Below, piece by piece: positions 20,000 through 31,914 of a DNA stretch of 64,000 nt. The DNA is from Neckera pumila (taxonomy: Eukaryota; Streptophyta; Bryopsida; Hypnales; Neckeraceae). Numbering within the stretch: the stretch's first letter is position 1; the number at the start of each line of letters is the position of its first letter. The notes under the pieces were generated by a model that was not told the DNA's origin, did not search any database, and worked only from the letters and a program-made list of their open reading frames with translations. The DNA is taken from contig OZ018413.1 of the NCBI GenBank assembly GCA_963969595.1, forward strand, positions 12,761,711 to 12,825,710, in the 5' to 3' direction. The position numbers and the translations under genes are program-made.

Positions 20000-22900
20000 T
20001 GGAAGTAAAAGACAACTTCATGTGCTTTTTCTACCTTCATTACCTACAAAATTAAACCACTTGTAACATTTTCCTCTCTATTTGGAATTGAATGGTTCAA
20101 ATGTTTTTATATAGGCATCCAACTATACAACCTCCAAAAAATAATTAATATTTTGAGATAATACATTTTTTGAAATTCTTTAATTTATGTTTGAATTTCT
20201 CCAAATCTACTTCAAAATATTCACTCCAAAGCAAGGTCAAAATTCGCATCAATATTTATTTATTAAAAAACCTATAACCATAGGAACTTTTTGTTAACTT
20301 ATTCAAGTGCATTGACCCAAAATTTTAAAGTGAATAATATCTCCACTAATTGTAAATTCAAAGAGTCTAAACTTCAAAATGTAGACTTTTTGTAGCCCTT
20401 TCAAAAAGTGAAGTTTCTTGTCTTTCAACATTTGAAGGAAGAAACATGCACTGCATGGCATGTCCTATAGCTTGTGAATTTTAGTCAATATGATGAAAAA
20501 TGGTTTGAAAACATATTTCAAAAATTTTAACCAAAAAACTTCATACTTGTTTTTTTAAATTATAAAGTGGAAGGTGTTATTCAATGAAAGATAAAACTAA
20601 TATGCTACAACCTTTTGGATGAATGTGAAATTGTTAATTTCTAATATGAAATTGAAACTAAATGATCTAGTAAACAATAAGTATTTTTTTATTTATTAAT
20701 GTTCTTAATTTTTGAAATCCAAATGCGGTGCTTTCAACATTTTTAATTTGATTTTTTGCACTACAGAGTTTTGAGCTTTTAGTCTTTATGTTTGTGGGTA
20801 GGCAGTTACTGCCTCTTTTCAGTACATTGTGAGAGAATGTCAATTCCAGAGATACACATATTACTTATAGAAAAGATGCATGTGTCATTTTTCTATTGGT
20901 CATACAAGTTTACACAAATTTCAAATGGGATATACATGTCATTTTCCTATTGAATGTAACTTTTATATTGAAAAATATCAATTAAAAAAGAACTTTAAAA
21001 TTATCATTCAGGAATTTTTTTAAAAACTCCAAAAAGCTCTAAAATGTTACCAACCCTAAAATCTTAGCAACACAGCCTCGCAATTGCAATTTGATCAGAA
21101 AAATTTGCCAATCAGCTTGCGCCATAATTCTTCTTCATTGTGGAAGTCACTGCTAGCTCAGCCTTAAGAAACATGGTCACAAGAAAGTAAGGATACAATG
21201 GAATCAATACTATGCAAGCTTCAAAGTGCAATACAACAATTAATTATAAGCAATGACCATGGTTTTTGGTTAAAAATACATTGTTTCAAGAAACTCTAGA
21301 CTTCATGATAGGAAGATTGATTATATGAGAGCAAACCAAGAATTTCAAAATTCAGTTAGAAACAGAAAGCTTCCAAATTCACAATTAACAACATTAGGGA
21401 TTTATCATTAACAAACCCAGAATTCTCCGCTTCATCTATGCCTCAGTAGCAAGTCGGGCAACATGCGCTGAATTTGATTCAATGAAAGATAAAACTAGTG
21501 AATATGAATTGCATACCACACCTAAAAGCAATATTTGTTTTGTTCTTACTATCTATGAGGTCAAATGGCCAAAAATAGAAGACAAGAATATCAAGCACTC
21601 ATCTCAAGAAAAATGCAACCTAAAAAGTTTTGAAGTCATCCAATGCTCAACTAGTATTTATATATTTTTTAAATAAAATCTATAGGATAGCCTACAGACA
21701 TAATACATTACTCAACTTGAATAGACACCTTGACATATGAAATGTCTTAATTTGCATTGGTTGCTTTACAAAAATTCTTCACCTTTCATTGGTTGCTTAT
21801 AAAAGGTGTGGTGCTTTACTTACATACAAGTGTTGAATCCAAGCCATTTTTTAGGTGTTGAAGAACAAAAAAATGTTGCAATCACGTGCTTTTACCTTTA
21901 ATCTTGCATGGTAGAATGAAGACTATAAATTAATGATTAAACTTATTCAAAACTACTAGTGAAAAGAAAAACCCAAATTTGAATTTTGAGTTGGCTTCAA
22001 GCATATCTCTTTATTTAATACACAGTTTAATCTTTAAAGGTCCATTGTTCCTACGGGGGGACAAAGTGGATTTCAGGTGACCTTGTATAAGTGCAATTTT
22101 TGGCAAAATCTTTTGAAACTTCATGTGGAGGTTGAAGAACATATTAAATTTTTAAAAATATAATTTTTTTCCATTTGATGCTTGAGAGCAAAAGTTATAA
22201 CACAATAAGTGTTTTTAAAATTGTAGGGCAACAATCAACTTCCACAAAAAATTTCAAAAAAAAAATTTCATTTTTTTTCTCATATATTTTATTTTTGTTT
22301 AAATAGGAAGCTTTTATTTGTTGCATTTGAATATGTGTTGTGAAATTTATGAAGGATCCAGTTTTGCGGACAGTTAAGAGAAATAAATATGTAGGATTTG
22401 TTTTTTAGCTCAATTTTTACATTTTTTTCAAAACAAAAAGTTCTTCAAGGTTAACCTTGATTGTTAGAACAATCTCATCAATGGAATTGGTGTTTTCTAA
22501 ATTCATCTTAGAGCTATTAATAATTTGTTCTTTTCTCTATTTTGTACCTATTTTTTGTTAACAATTTTTTAAAGGATGAAGATTGGATCAAATTTTTTCA
22601 AATTTTTTTCCTAAATTCTCAACTCAACCATACACAAGAAAAAAAATTCTTTAAAGGTTGTATTGCAAAAATTATAAATTAAAAGGATCATTTCAAAAAC
22701 TAGTTTTCCTTGGTGTTAGAAAACTATGTTTTCTTCACTTTGAATGCGATTATCTTGCAATCTATGTGGTCAAAGTTTTTGAAATTTGTTCCACATACTA
22801 TTATACAAGTCTTTTATAAGATTTGAGAAAAAAACAACCTGTAAAATTTTTTTCTCTTTGCCATAGAAATGACAGCTTTGAGTAGTTTCTGACCCAAAAA

Positions 22901-23090
22901 AATGCATCGGACCGTTATGGGTTAGTAGTATCAAATTTTTTTGTCAAAGTTTAGTTTATGAAAGAGATTGAAAAGTTGAGCCAATTGGCAATTTTGCATC
23001 GATTTCCTCTTATTGCATTATTTTAACCAATGACAGCCCAATCACTTGAGAAACCTGGGTGCTGACACTCCTCTTCCATAGAACAAATAA
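20000..23090. other. AT-rich repeat debris
   Basis: No gene. 22030-22600 is a plus-oriented copy of the dispersed family also seen near 5100-5960, 27140-27860, 35290-35720 and 39300-39710. 22737-22800 (CTTGCAATCTATGTGG core) is related to both arms of the inverted repeat at 26869-27031. Confidence 0.45.
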
Positions 23091-23462
23091 AAGATGGGGT
23101 GCGCATCAAGCTATTCCGTAGTAAATATATTCAACGAGGCAACAAATCGTGGCAGTACTATCCTAAGTATATTTTGCAAATAAATCAACAATTCAGCAAG
23201 ATGAGATGCATGATTCTAAGAAAGGAAGTGTTGATGAATTCATCATCTTTAACAAAATGGAAATCTACTGTCTCTTGTGGACATTCACATCTCTGGAAAG
23301 ACCTATTTCAGCTTTGATCAATTCTCTCTGGTGATAGTTTGAACTTGTGATAAGAAAGCTCACTTCAAACAGAGCCGCATCTAGTGCACGCCATGTCATT
23401 GCTATGCTAAATTATGAATAAATTTGTGCACATTTCCTTGCTGTTGAGTTCAAACGTGAAAG

Positions 23463-23924
23463 ATGCAAGAATGCAAGAATTCCTTCCTTCTTAGAGAGAT
23501 GATATCTATCAAAAACTATGGCACTAAGACTGATATAGCCAAGGGAAAGTTTTGCAGGAAGGTGCAAGTGCAGGCGTATGTTATCCATGTCGTAGAATCC
23601 ACCAATTTCTATACCCAGCTTCAATCCTCCCTTCTGGCCAACACATGGTTCCCTCAACCTCTGAGAGTGTGTTTGTGGAGTGTCTTGCATGTAATTTTTG
23701 TGTTATATAAGGCTTTCTTTCTTCTCATCTTATTATCCATTGTTTTCATGATTGAAACTCTGCTAGATGCTAACTTTATGGTTATTTTTGTCTACATGAT
23801 GTCGGCCACCCCCATCTTTGTTCTTATCTATTTCCTGACTAGGGCCATCGTTATTATCTGTGTTTGGCTATGGCTGGTGATCACCTACCAATGCCGTACC
23901 ATGCATGAACAATCACCGGAATGA
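23463..23924 (+). other. 153-codon ORF with hydrophobic segments, doubtful
   Basis: The stop-free plus frame is long for this composition. Its second half is almost wholly hydrophobic (CLWSVLHVIFVLYKAFFLLI; FMVIFVYMMSATPIFVLIYF), which could form three or four membrane helices. T-rich DNA produces the same pattern by chance, and the start would be a non-ATG or the internal ATG near 23501. No family is recognised. Kept only as a candidate. Confidence 0.15.
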
Positions 23925-24009
23925 GGCTATTACAAACCTCCCACTGTTTGCAACTTAAAACTCAATTCAATAACAAAAGAAGCTCAAGGAGCACAACTCA
24001 AAGAGACTG

Positions 24010-24610
24010 TTGTGTATAAAATTCAGAAGAAGACACAAACATAAGATGTTTCCTTCACCCCCTCGTTTCTTTCTTAACATCAATGAAGACTATCTTAAAA
24101 ATAGAAACTACACTTCTTTTTACTTTAGCCCCTTCCAATTAGAAGCTTCTACTAGTAAAAGTCCTAGCTCCATTATAAGATCTTCTAGGCTTTCTTCTAT
24201 TTTTAAATTTTTTCTTTTAGAACCATCCAATCAAATAAAAATCCTAGTCTAATGTAAATAGAAGTCCTAGTCTAGTGTAAGCTCCTTTCTATTTTTAGGT
24301 CTTTTTCAAAACCATCTATTAAGATAGAATAAATAATCTTAGCAAGATCAAGATTATCTCTCACTTTAGGCCCACTTCTATCTTTAAGTCCTTCTTTTTG
24401 GAACCATCCATTAAGATGGAAGTCCTAATTTAAATAATATTAGCAAGATCAAGATAATCTCTCACTGAGTTGTCTAACTTTTTGCACTTGTCTTCATCTC
24501 CATTGCACTTCATCCAAATGGAGCTATCTAACTCTTGTGCACAAATTCATTGTTTAGAAATATTTATTCCCAAACATCTTTTGCTTGCCTACATCCATTC
24601 ATCCATTAGG
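24010..24610 (-). mobile_element. Tail of the chromovirus with about 100-bp degenerate repeats
   Basis: Lies just downstream (minus sense) of the chromodomain remnant, where a 3' untranslated region or LTR is expected. AGCAAGATCAAGATTATCTC near 24337 and AGCAAGATCAAGATAATCTC near 24441 are about 103 bases apart. ACCATCTATTAAGATAG near 24311 and ACCATCCATTAAGATGG near 24402 repeat likewise, with a weaker third copy near 24220. No second LTR is visible in the window. Confidence 0.4.
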
Positions 24611-24611
24611 T

Positions 24612-24990
24612 AAGCAAGAAGACACATGACACAATCCCACCCTTAGAATTAATCATTGTCCTCAATAACAAAGTTAGGATAATCCTTACAAAAATCAATT
24701 TTTTTTTTCCCATGAGGCTTCATCTTCAAGGTAATTTTTCTACTTTACCAAAGATCTTTGGAATGACTTGTTCCTAAGATGTTGCTTATCAACCTTTAGT
24801 AAACTTTTGGGCTCAGTTTGCAAGTAAATTTCCTTCCGATGCAACCTTAGGAAGCTTAGGCAACATGGTTAGGATCTAAAAAACATATTTCCTCAATAAA
24901 TTCATATGAAAAGCATTGTGAAAGTTCCAATTACTAAGCAATTTCAATTCATAAGTCATTGGTCTAATTTCTTTGTTGATTTCAAATTAA
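24612..24990 (-). pseudogene. Chromovirus integrase C-terminus and chromodomain remnant
   Basis: The minus strand reads GDKVVLKVIPKRSSLKLSKS (near 25070-25010), then MTYELKLLSNWNFHNAFHMN (near 24960-24900), the typical '..YELKLP....FH.V.LL' region before a chromodomain. Further down LEDEASWEKK near 24710-24680 matches the conserved 'ATWE' core of chromodomains. After a one-base shift in an A-run, DFCKDYPNFVIEDNDSKGGI ends the polyprotein at about 24612. Chromodomain-bearing integrases define the chromovirus branch of Ty3/gypsy elements. Several stops and frameshifts. Confidence 0.6.
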
Positions 24991-25009
24991 CCACAAAATT
25001 GTGGAGATA

Positions 25010-25885
25010 ATTTCTAAGATTTGCTTAATTTCAAACTTGATCTTTTAGGGATTACTTTCAAAACCACTTTATCACCCACCTAAAATTCTCTAAAATTCCT
25101 TTTTTCATCTGCATAATGTTTAGCCCTATCTTGTGAACTCCTCATACTTTGTTTCACACATTCAATGATTTTGTTCATTTCATTAATCATTTGATTAACA
25201 CTTTCAAATCTAGAGTTAAGAGTTGAAATTGAAATTGGAGTCTTGCATTCTTGCCCATAAAAAATACAGAATGGACTCACCCCAATACTAGCATAAGAAT
25301 TATGATTGTAAACAAATTCAACCAAGTAAAACCATTTTTTCTACAAAGTTTACCTTTTTCCTACAAACATTCTTAACATATCTTCCAATATTCTATTTTT
25401 CCTTTCAATTTGACCATCGGTCTCAAGATAATAAGCTATACTCAATTTCATTTTTGTACCACACAACTTAAACAGTGTAGTCCAAAACTCACTTATAAAC
25501 TTTTGATCATTATCACTTATTATTTCAAAAGGCAATCCATGCATCTTAAAACATTTCTCATAAACAATTCAACTATTCTTGATGCAATTACAATTGTAAT
25601 TGTAGGAATGAAATGTGCTATCTTTGTTAGTCAATCAACAACTACAAAGATACTATCAAATCCTGACTAAGTTTTAAAGAGATCCGCAATGAAATCCATA
25701 CTAATAGATTCAAACTTCAAATTAGGAACTCCTAACGGTTGTAATAATTTAAGATTTTTAATTTGCTCAACCTCAGAGACTTGACAAATTAGACATTTTT
25801 CTACATATTTTTTAATATCGCTTTTCATTTCTTATCAAAAAAAGTGTTTCCCAATAGTCATAAAGGTCTTTTGGAAACCTAAATG
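25010..25885 (-). pseudogene. Ty3/gypsy integrase, broken
   Basis: Core of the integrase in several frames. The HHCC zinc-binding part appears as HDISITSHLGF near 25895-25860 and KKYVEKCLICQVSEVEQIK near 25810-25755. The first catalytic Asp is in FESISMDFIADL near 25700, followed by FDSIFVVVD, a TGA and LTKIAHFIPT. The second Asp is in PFEIISDNDQKFISEFW near 25530-25480. The Glu is in ETDGQIERKNRILEDM near 25425. The C-terminal part VEFVYNHNSYASIGVSPFCI and FYGQECKTP (25325-25230) is the 'YN...H.S...SPF...YG..P' motif. All three acidic residues remain, but stops and frameshifts make it non-functional. Confidence 0.8.
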
Positions 25886-25890
25886 ACTTG

Positions 25891-26345
25891 TTATCGAAAT
25901 ATCATGAAGATCAGGTATAATGCTACGTATAAAATTCTTTGATTTAGGAATACAAATGCAAGCATTGTAATTCCATCTTTTAATGCGTAGTTTTTGTATT
26001 GCTCTATCTCATTTGCTGATCTAGATTCTTTAGACAAGCTATCAAAAAAATGTTTTAAAACATGATCAATTGCATAATGCATCTTTATCTCATCTATTAG
26101 AGAATTTATAATATATGGAATTGCATTTGCCATTGGTCTTTCAGATAAAGCATCAACAACTACATTCTCTTTTTCTTTAACATACTCAATTTTATAATCA
26201 AATTGTTGCATGATTTCAACCCACCTAATTTGTCTTTGACAGGTTGGATTGAGTTGATAAATATTTTAAGGATTGATGATCCGTTTCAATTTTGAATTTC
26301 ACACCCAACAAATAATGTCTCCATACTTTCAAAGCATGAATTTTA
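25891..26345 (-). pseudogene. Ty3/gypsy RNase H, 5'-truncated
   Basis: The minus strand begins with LAKIHALKVWRHYLLGVKFK and IETDHQSLKYL near 26345-26260, the conserved end of the RNase H domain. A frameshift near 26250 leads into CQRQIRWVEIMQQFDYKIEY, then VKEKENVVVDALSERP, the classic '.I.Y..G..N.VADALSR' motif. The linker to the integrase follows. Reverse transcriptase, protease and gag are absent: beyond about 26345 the sequence turns into unrelated AT-rich repeat, so the element is truncated on its 5' side. Confidence 0.8.
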
Positions 26346-29300
26346 GCAAGCAAAAATGGTTAGATTGAGTTTTTTTTAAAAAGTGGGATATAATTGGTGT
26401 GTTTTGCTAAGCAAAACTTGCACTGCATCCCAATCAAGCTGACCAAAATTCAACTTGTGAAAAACAAAACTTCATTTGTGGTGAATTTTAAAAGTGAGTT
26501 TCTATGGTTTTATTAGGTATTTTATTTTTAAAAAGATAATGAATTTTTTTTAAATTAGTTGAAGAGATATGTAAAGAACATCTATACACATGTTTTTCCT
26601 TCAACATCTCCAAGAAAATTTCACAAATCTTCCTATAGAGATTTCAATGTTGGGGGACAATGCTTGAATTCTGTAAAAATAGATGAAAAATTTTTAATGA
26701 GCAAAATCAAGTGTATTTTTTTGAATTTTTGTTTCTAGACTCTCAACTCAATTGGTCAACATAAAAAAACTAGAAATTCAAAATCAACAGTGCATAAATT
26801 ACAATTTGAAATGGATCAAAGCCAAAAAATGTTATAAAAAAAGGTTGCAAAAAAACTTTTATTCTTCACTTTAAATACTTTGCAATCTATGATATTCTAA
26901 ATGTTTTTGATGGAAATAAGGCCTTGAGACTATAGAAGTTATTAGTATGAAAATCATGTTGTATGTGTGGAATAAATTTCAAAATTTTTGATTGCATAGA
27001 CTGCAAGATTTCCATGTTTAAAGTGAAGAAAATAAGTTTTTTTGTACATTGCAAGATTGGATTATTTGACTTTGAACCCTCTTAGCTTAATTTTTTGGCA
27101 CTAAAGAGTTTTGAGATTTATTTTTTTTTGGTGGGAAATAGAGTTCAAAGTCAAGGATAACAAAATTCTAAAAAAACTTAATTTCATTCTAAGAAAAATT
27201 GATAAATAGAAATAGGTACAAGTAGAAGGAAAATCTGGCTCTTGAATATCTCTAAGATGGAATGCACTAATTCCAATGGTAAGATTGTTCTAGCAAGCAA
27301 AATTAATCATGTAGAAATTTTTTTCTTAATATTGCAAATATTACATTAAAAAACAAATCCTATAAGTTATTTTTAAGAAAATACTAAGATTGCTCAAAGA
27401 AGAAGGTGTTCTAGAGATTTCACATCACTTAATCAAATGAAATGAACTGAATCTTTCTATGCAAAAAAAAATATAATCTATGAGAAAGAAAATACAAAAA
27501 AAAAATTTTAAGTTTTTACAATTTTTCCTTGCATTCTAGTCTCTCCTATTTTAAACTTATTTGGGGGTAATTTTTGCTCCTAAATATCAATTGAAAAAAA
27601 ATTATATACTCCTATATAGCTTATTAGTTTTTCAATCTTTGAAAAAAGTTTAAAAAGTCATGACAAAAATGAGGAGTGTAGGTACTTGCTTAAAATCCAA
27701 TTTGACTCTAAAAGAATAAGGGTCCTTGAAAAATTAAATTAGAATCTATTCAAACATTTTTACATGTAACATTTGTTGTTACAAAGCCTCCTCCAACAAA
27801 GAATAAAACCACAAATTGAAACCAATAGAGCCCTCTCTTTTGGAGCAAAGAGTTTTGTTTGACCTACTTTGAGGCAAAGAAAAAGAGAACTTTGTGGATT
27901 TGGCATATGCTAAGGCATGAGCTCAATGGAATTTCAAGAGTTTTAATTTATCACTTGGAATAACATTGCAGAATGTATGCTAGGAAGGTCTTCTATGAAA
28001 TGATTACATTGCATCTTTGTAAACTTGAGTTCCATTTGGCTACAGTTTGGAATTTTGTGTATAAGGTTTTAAAAGTGATAGTCACTCTTTCAAATCTAGG
28101 CCTACGCTAGAGAAACTTTGGAAGTAGTAAACTTGAGCATTCACCTTCTCTTACTTAGCCTTGTCTACACATGTAGCTAACTTACTCAACTCTTGATTAC
28201 TAGTAATGGAGCAATTCTTTGTCTACTTTATAGAGCGCTAAGCTTTATGACAAGGTAATGTGCGTGATGAAAAAATCACCTTATCCAAGATAATACATGA
28301 TGGAACTATATGTTGCAAACAAGTAGCAATGGCATTTTTTTAAAAGAAAAAAATGAAACAAAAAAATAATCAATTACAATATATAATAGAATAATTTGAA
28401 ATTTAAAAAAAAAAACTTAGAACAAAAATTTTGATTTTTCAATTTATATACTTTTTAATAAAAATAAACAAAAAAATCACAAAACTATTGTGGAATTTGG
28501 ATTGTAACACACGGAGCTTACAATTGCAATATTTTATTTAGTCTTTGGATTTTTTTTATAAACTTCAAAACAGAAAAAAAGAAAAAAATTTGAAGAAAAA
28601 TTTCTTTGTTTAAATCAAAATTGTATTTAAAAAAAAATTACAATTTAACTTGATTATGGTGCATCCACTTTTGGGATGTGTAAATCTTTAGGAATTAAAC
28701 TATTCCTATCTACAATAAGCATTAGTAATATGCATTTGGTAGAAGAGAAGAAAAGGTCCAATAAAATAACTTGTACAACTATTTGAGAGACTAGATGAAG
28801 TAAAGACATAAAAAAGCAAAATAATGGTATATGTAAAGGTAGCATAGGAAGTGTGGTACTATAAAAAAAGTGTATTAGCTTTTGAAAGTGTTTGTAGGTA
28901 TTGAAGTGCATTTTAATGTTTTGTATCAATTTTAAACCATAAATGTGAAGGTAATAGAAATGCCTTCAATTTCATTTTGAATTTTTGAAGGAACATGAAA
29001 GTAATTGACATTATTATTGGTGTATATATAAAATTGGTTGGAAGATGGCGTAATATTGATGGAATTGCATTAGAAAGATGGAGAAGATAAAAACTAAAAA
29101 ACTAAAAAAATTTATGAGATAAAGAAAGAATATCTTTTATATTTGTTCCACTTAAAAAATGGAAGGAAAAGCTTCATTTAAAAAATTGCATGTCCAAATG
29201 CAATACTAATTGACAAAATAAACAAAATATATGTCCACTTTATACTTTGTGGATGGACATACCATCAACTTCTACCTGTGAACCTCTAAATTAGTATCTC

Positions 29301-29450
29301 TTATGCTTAAATTGATTAATTAATTGAAGTATATGCTATGGTGCAATTAGTAAAAAAGAATGTAATATTTTTGTTGACTATTAATAAAACTTTGTTATTT
29401 GAATGTCAAAAGAATACTAATACAACAAAAGTCTTTGAGGTGTGTGAGTG
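26346..29450. other. AT-rich repeat debris, inverse copies of the dispersed family
   Basis: No gene. 27140-27860 is a minus-oriented copy of the family seen at 35290-35720: GAAACCAATAGAGCCCTCTC near 27818 is inverse to GAGGGCTCTATTGGTTTC-like sequence near 35290. TCTCTAAGATGGAATGCACT near 27248 is inverse to the module near 5350. Homopolymer tracts are common. Confidence 0.5.
26869..27031. repeat. Imperfect inverted repeat
   Basis: TTCTTCACTTTAAATACTTT followed by GCAATCTATG at 26869-26900 faces GCATAGACTGCAAGATTTCC followed by TTTAAAGTGAAGAA at 26993-27031. The arms of about 40 bases are separated by roughly 90 bases. Confidence 0.5.
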
Positions 29451-29857
29451 TTTTGAATCCCACCCTAGATTCTAACATACACAACCAGGTTCTATGAGTA
29501 AATCTAAGTCTATGGGTGATTGGCTGTAGTAAACAAGCTGCCTTCTAAGCAATGGAGCTTTTTCACCACAAACGTGAGTAACTAAGTAGAAGTTAAGGGA
29601 GGATTAATTTAATTCTAAGGGTTTTTTCCTATTTTGAAGTCCTATCTTATCCTAAGCATTCAATTGTCGCCTAATTAAGTTAGTTCGATGTGAGTTCTAA
29701 TCTAAAGTACGTTTTGTTATAATTCTAACCTTATTTTTCTTATCAAATCTATTATTTCCTAATTTTTCCCTGTTAATCAACCTCTATCTGGTTTCATACT
29801 AATATTCTTCTACTTTGATTAAAGAATTAAAGATTGTTTTAGATTTGCAAAATCTTT

Positions 29858-30178
29858 GGTGAATTTTGATCGATTCAGCGGTTCATCAAAATTTACCCTA
29901 GATTGTATCTTTTTCTAATGGTTTTACCTTCTTTTATTAAATTATCTAACTTCCTATTAAGATTTTCTACCTTGGTAAATTATGAATTTTAGTTTGTAAG
30001 GTTCTAGGTAAATTTTGACCAACTATTGGTTCATCTAAATTTACCTTGAGTTTTAACTCCTCTTGATAAATTATTCTAACTTCCTTTCTAAATTTTCTAC
30101 CTTTGTCAAAAATTCAATTACTTAAAGCTAAAAAGTTTTAGTAAATTTTGACCGATTAACGGTTCCTCAAAATTTACT
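29858..30178 (+). repeat. Three tandem hairpin-forming repeats
   Basis: GTGAATTTTGATCGATTCAG (29860), GTAAATTTTGACCAACTATT (30008) and GTAAATTTTGACCGATTAAC (30141) are each followed by GGTTC and then (A)TCAAAATTTAC or a close variant. In the third copy GTAAATTTTGA and TCAAAATTTAC are perfect 11-base arms around a 15-base loop. Spacing is about 148 and 133 bases. The surrounding sequence is also loosely repeated (ATCTAACTTCCTATTAAG-type words). Confidence 0.65.
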
Positions 30179-30847
30179 CTAACTTTTACCTATTCTCAAG
30201 ATAAATCTAAAGTACTAATTACTTTTGACTTTTTCCCTACTAATCCTCTCCGGTAATTTCTAGGTTAATTTATCAATCAATTTTACAACAGTTGTGGTAA
30301 AATTCCGGTAGTTGATTCTTTTTTGACTTCTATTGAGTTGGTTAAATTAATTTGACGTGGTGGTTAATTTCTATCGTGGAAGTTAAAACCAAGGTTAATG
30401 TTTTTTATCCAAAGTAAAGGTTGTTTAGGTGAATTTAGATTTCACTAATTCTTATTTACTTCGGACGAAAAGAACTTACTTGGATTTAATTCTTTGTAGG
30501 ATTCTACTTTAAATCTCTAAGGTTGTAATTTCCTTCTCAATTTCCTACTCTAATTTAGATCCTAAAATTCCTTTAGAATATTCTTTTGGATGATTTTCTA
30601 ATTTTTTCATTCATTTCTTACGTCAACTTCATTCTCTCACTACTTTCTCCATTTTTATCGGATTTCTATGTTTAATGTCTTTTCGAAAAGCTAGGAGAAT
30701 TCTCTATTTAATTTTAAATTCTAATTTCACTAATTAAATCCTCCTAAGGTCTGATTCTATGTCCTAAATTCGGCTCTAGATTTTTAAAGCAAATCTAACT
30801 TAATTAAAATCTAAAACACAATTAGAGAGTGAGAATTAAGAACGCAC

Positions 30848-31012
30848 CTTGGAATCATCGATGGTCTCATACTCCATCTGGATCGTGAAGTCCATGCCTT
30901 GTTGATGCGCTCCCTCCACTTTTGCATATGTTCGATTCTTTATATTTGGAAAGAATGGTCGGTCAGTCCTTTTACTTTCCTTGTTCCAATTGTAATTGGT
31001 TAATTCTCCTTG
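30848..31012 (-). pseudogene. Exon-like block of a second transposon-type gene
   Basis: The minus frame reads GELTNYNWNKESKRTDRPFF, then PNIKNRTYAKVEGAHQQGMD and FTIQMEYETIDDSK. It ends exactly at a donor CCAAG|GTGCGT (30848/30847). It has no start codon. The frame is closed by a TAA upstream, so an acceptor should lie near 31012. Amino-acid make-up is convincing, family unknown. It lies downstream of the block at 31614-31829 on the same strand and probably belongs to the same gene. Confidence 0.45.
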
Positions 31013-31613
31013 TTACCTTGATGTTGTTTTTCCCTACTAATTTTGTTCCAAGATGTTCTAATTTCTTCTAATTTAAAAGTCTATGATAGTGGTTTGTTTT
31101 TTGTTTTTTCTAATCTTGTTAATTTTAGTCTATTATTTTCTATCCTAATACTAAATGGGTTGTATGTTTATGGTTTCAAATATTCCTTTGTCTAGGACTT
31201 TAATTTTGTCTAAGGCAAATACTAACAATTCTAATTTCTGAATGATCTAAGATATTTTGTAAGTTAAATTTTAGCAACTAAAGTGATTCTAAATTTTTCT
31301 ATGGTCTAAATAATTCTAGAAATATTTTTAATTGCCCCTTATCTTTTCTTATGGTGATAGCTTTTCTTTCCACCAAAGTCTTTCTTTTTTCAAAGGCAAA
31401 TCTTTGAGAAAATCTAAACTTTAGAATTTTGGTTGGACTATTAAGGAAGTCAAATTTTAGTCACTAAATGGTTTCTAAGTCTTCTCTAAATTTAACTAAT
31501 TTCTAGAACCATTAGCAAGTCAATTGTTATTTCGTTTTGTTTTTTATTTGTTGACTTTGAGTTATATTCTAATCTATGTCAAAGCATGTGTTTTAAACTT
31601 CAACAAGGCTTAC

Positions 31614-31829
31614 CTTGACTTTGATGGCCCTTCTCTCCAATTACTTCAGATCCTCTGGTTCTTCCTTCTGTGCTAGTACTGAATCTGGAATGAAATTTTA
31701 GATCATAATCACCTCAAATGAATTTAGTTGTGGCGACAGCTCAAAGTTGTGTGTGGTCTGATTCCCTATTGATTGAAGAAGCTTGTTGAAGGCCCTTGCT
31801 AGATGGAAGAGCTTCACTGACGGGGTTTT
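31614..31829 (-). pseudogene. Exon-like block upstream of the previous one
   Basis: The minus frame reads KTPSVKLFHLARAFNKLLQS, then IGNQTTHNFELSPQLNSFEV. TAA near 31699 is followed by NFIPDSVLAQKEEPEDLK, a TAA and LERRAIKVK. It ends at a consensus donor GTCAAG|GTAAGC (31614/31613). Two stops show decay. The 600-base T-rich gap to the next block on plus (A-rich on minus) is intron-like. No domain is recognised. Confidence 0.4.
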
Positions 31830-31914
31830 CGGTCAAACAGAGTTGACTTTTCCTAGTCCAATTATCTTTTTATCAATTGGTATGACTCTGTTACAAATTG
31901 AGCCCCTACCGGCT

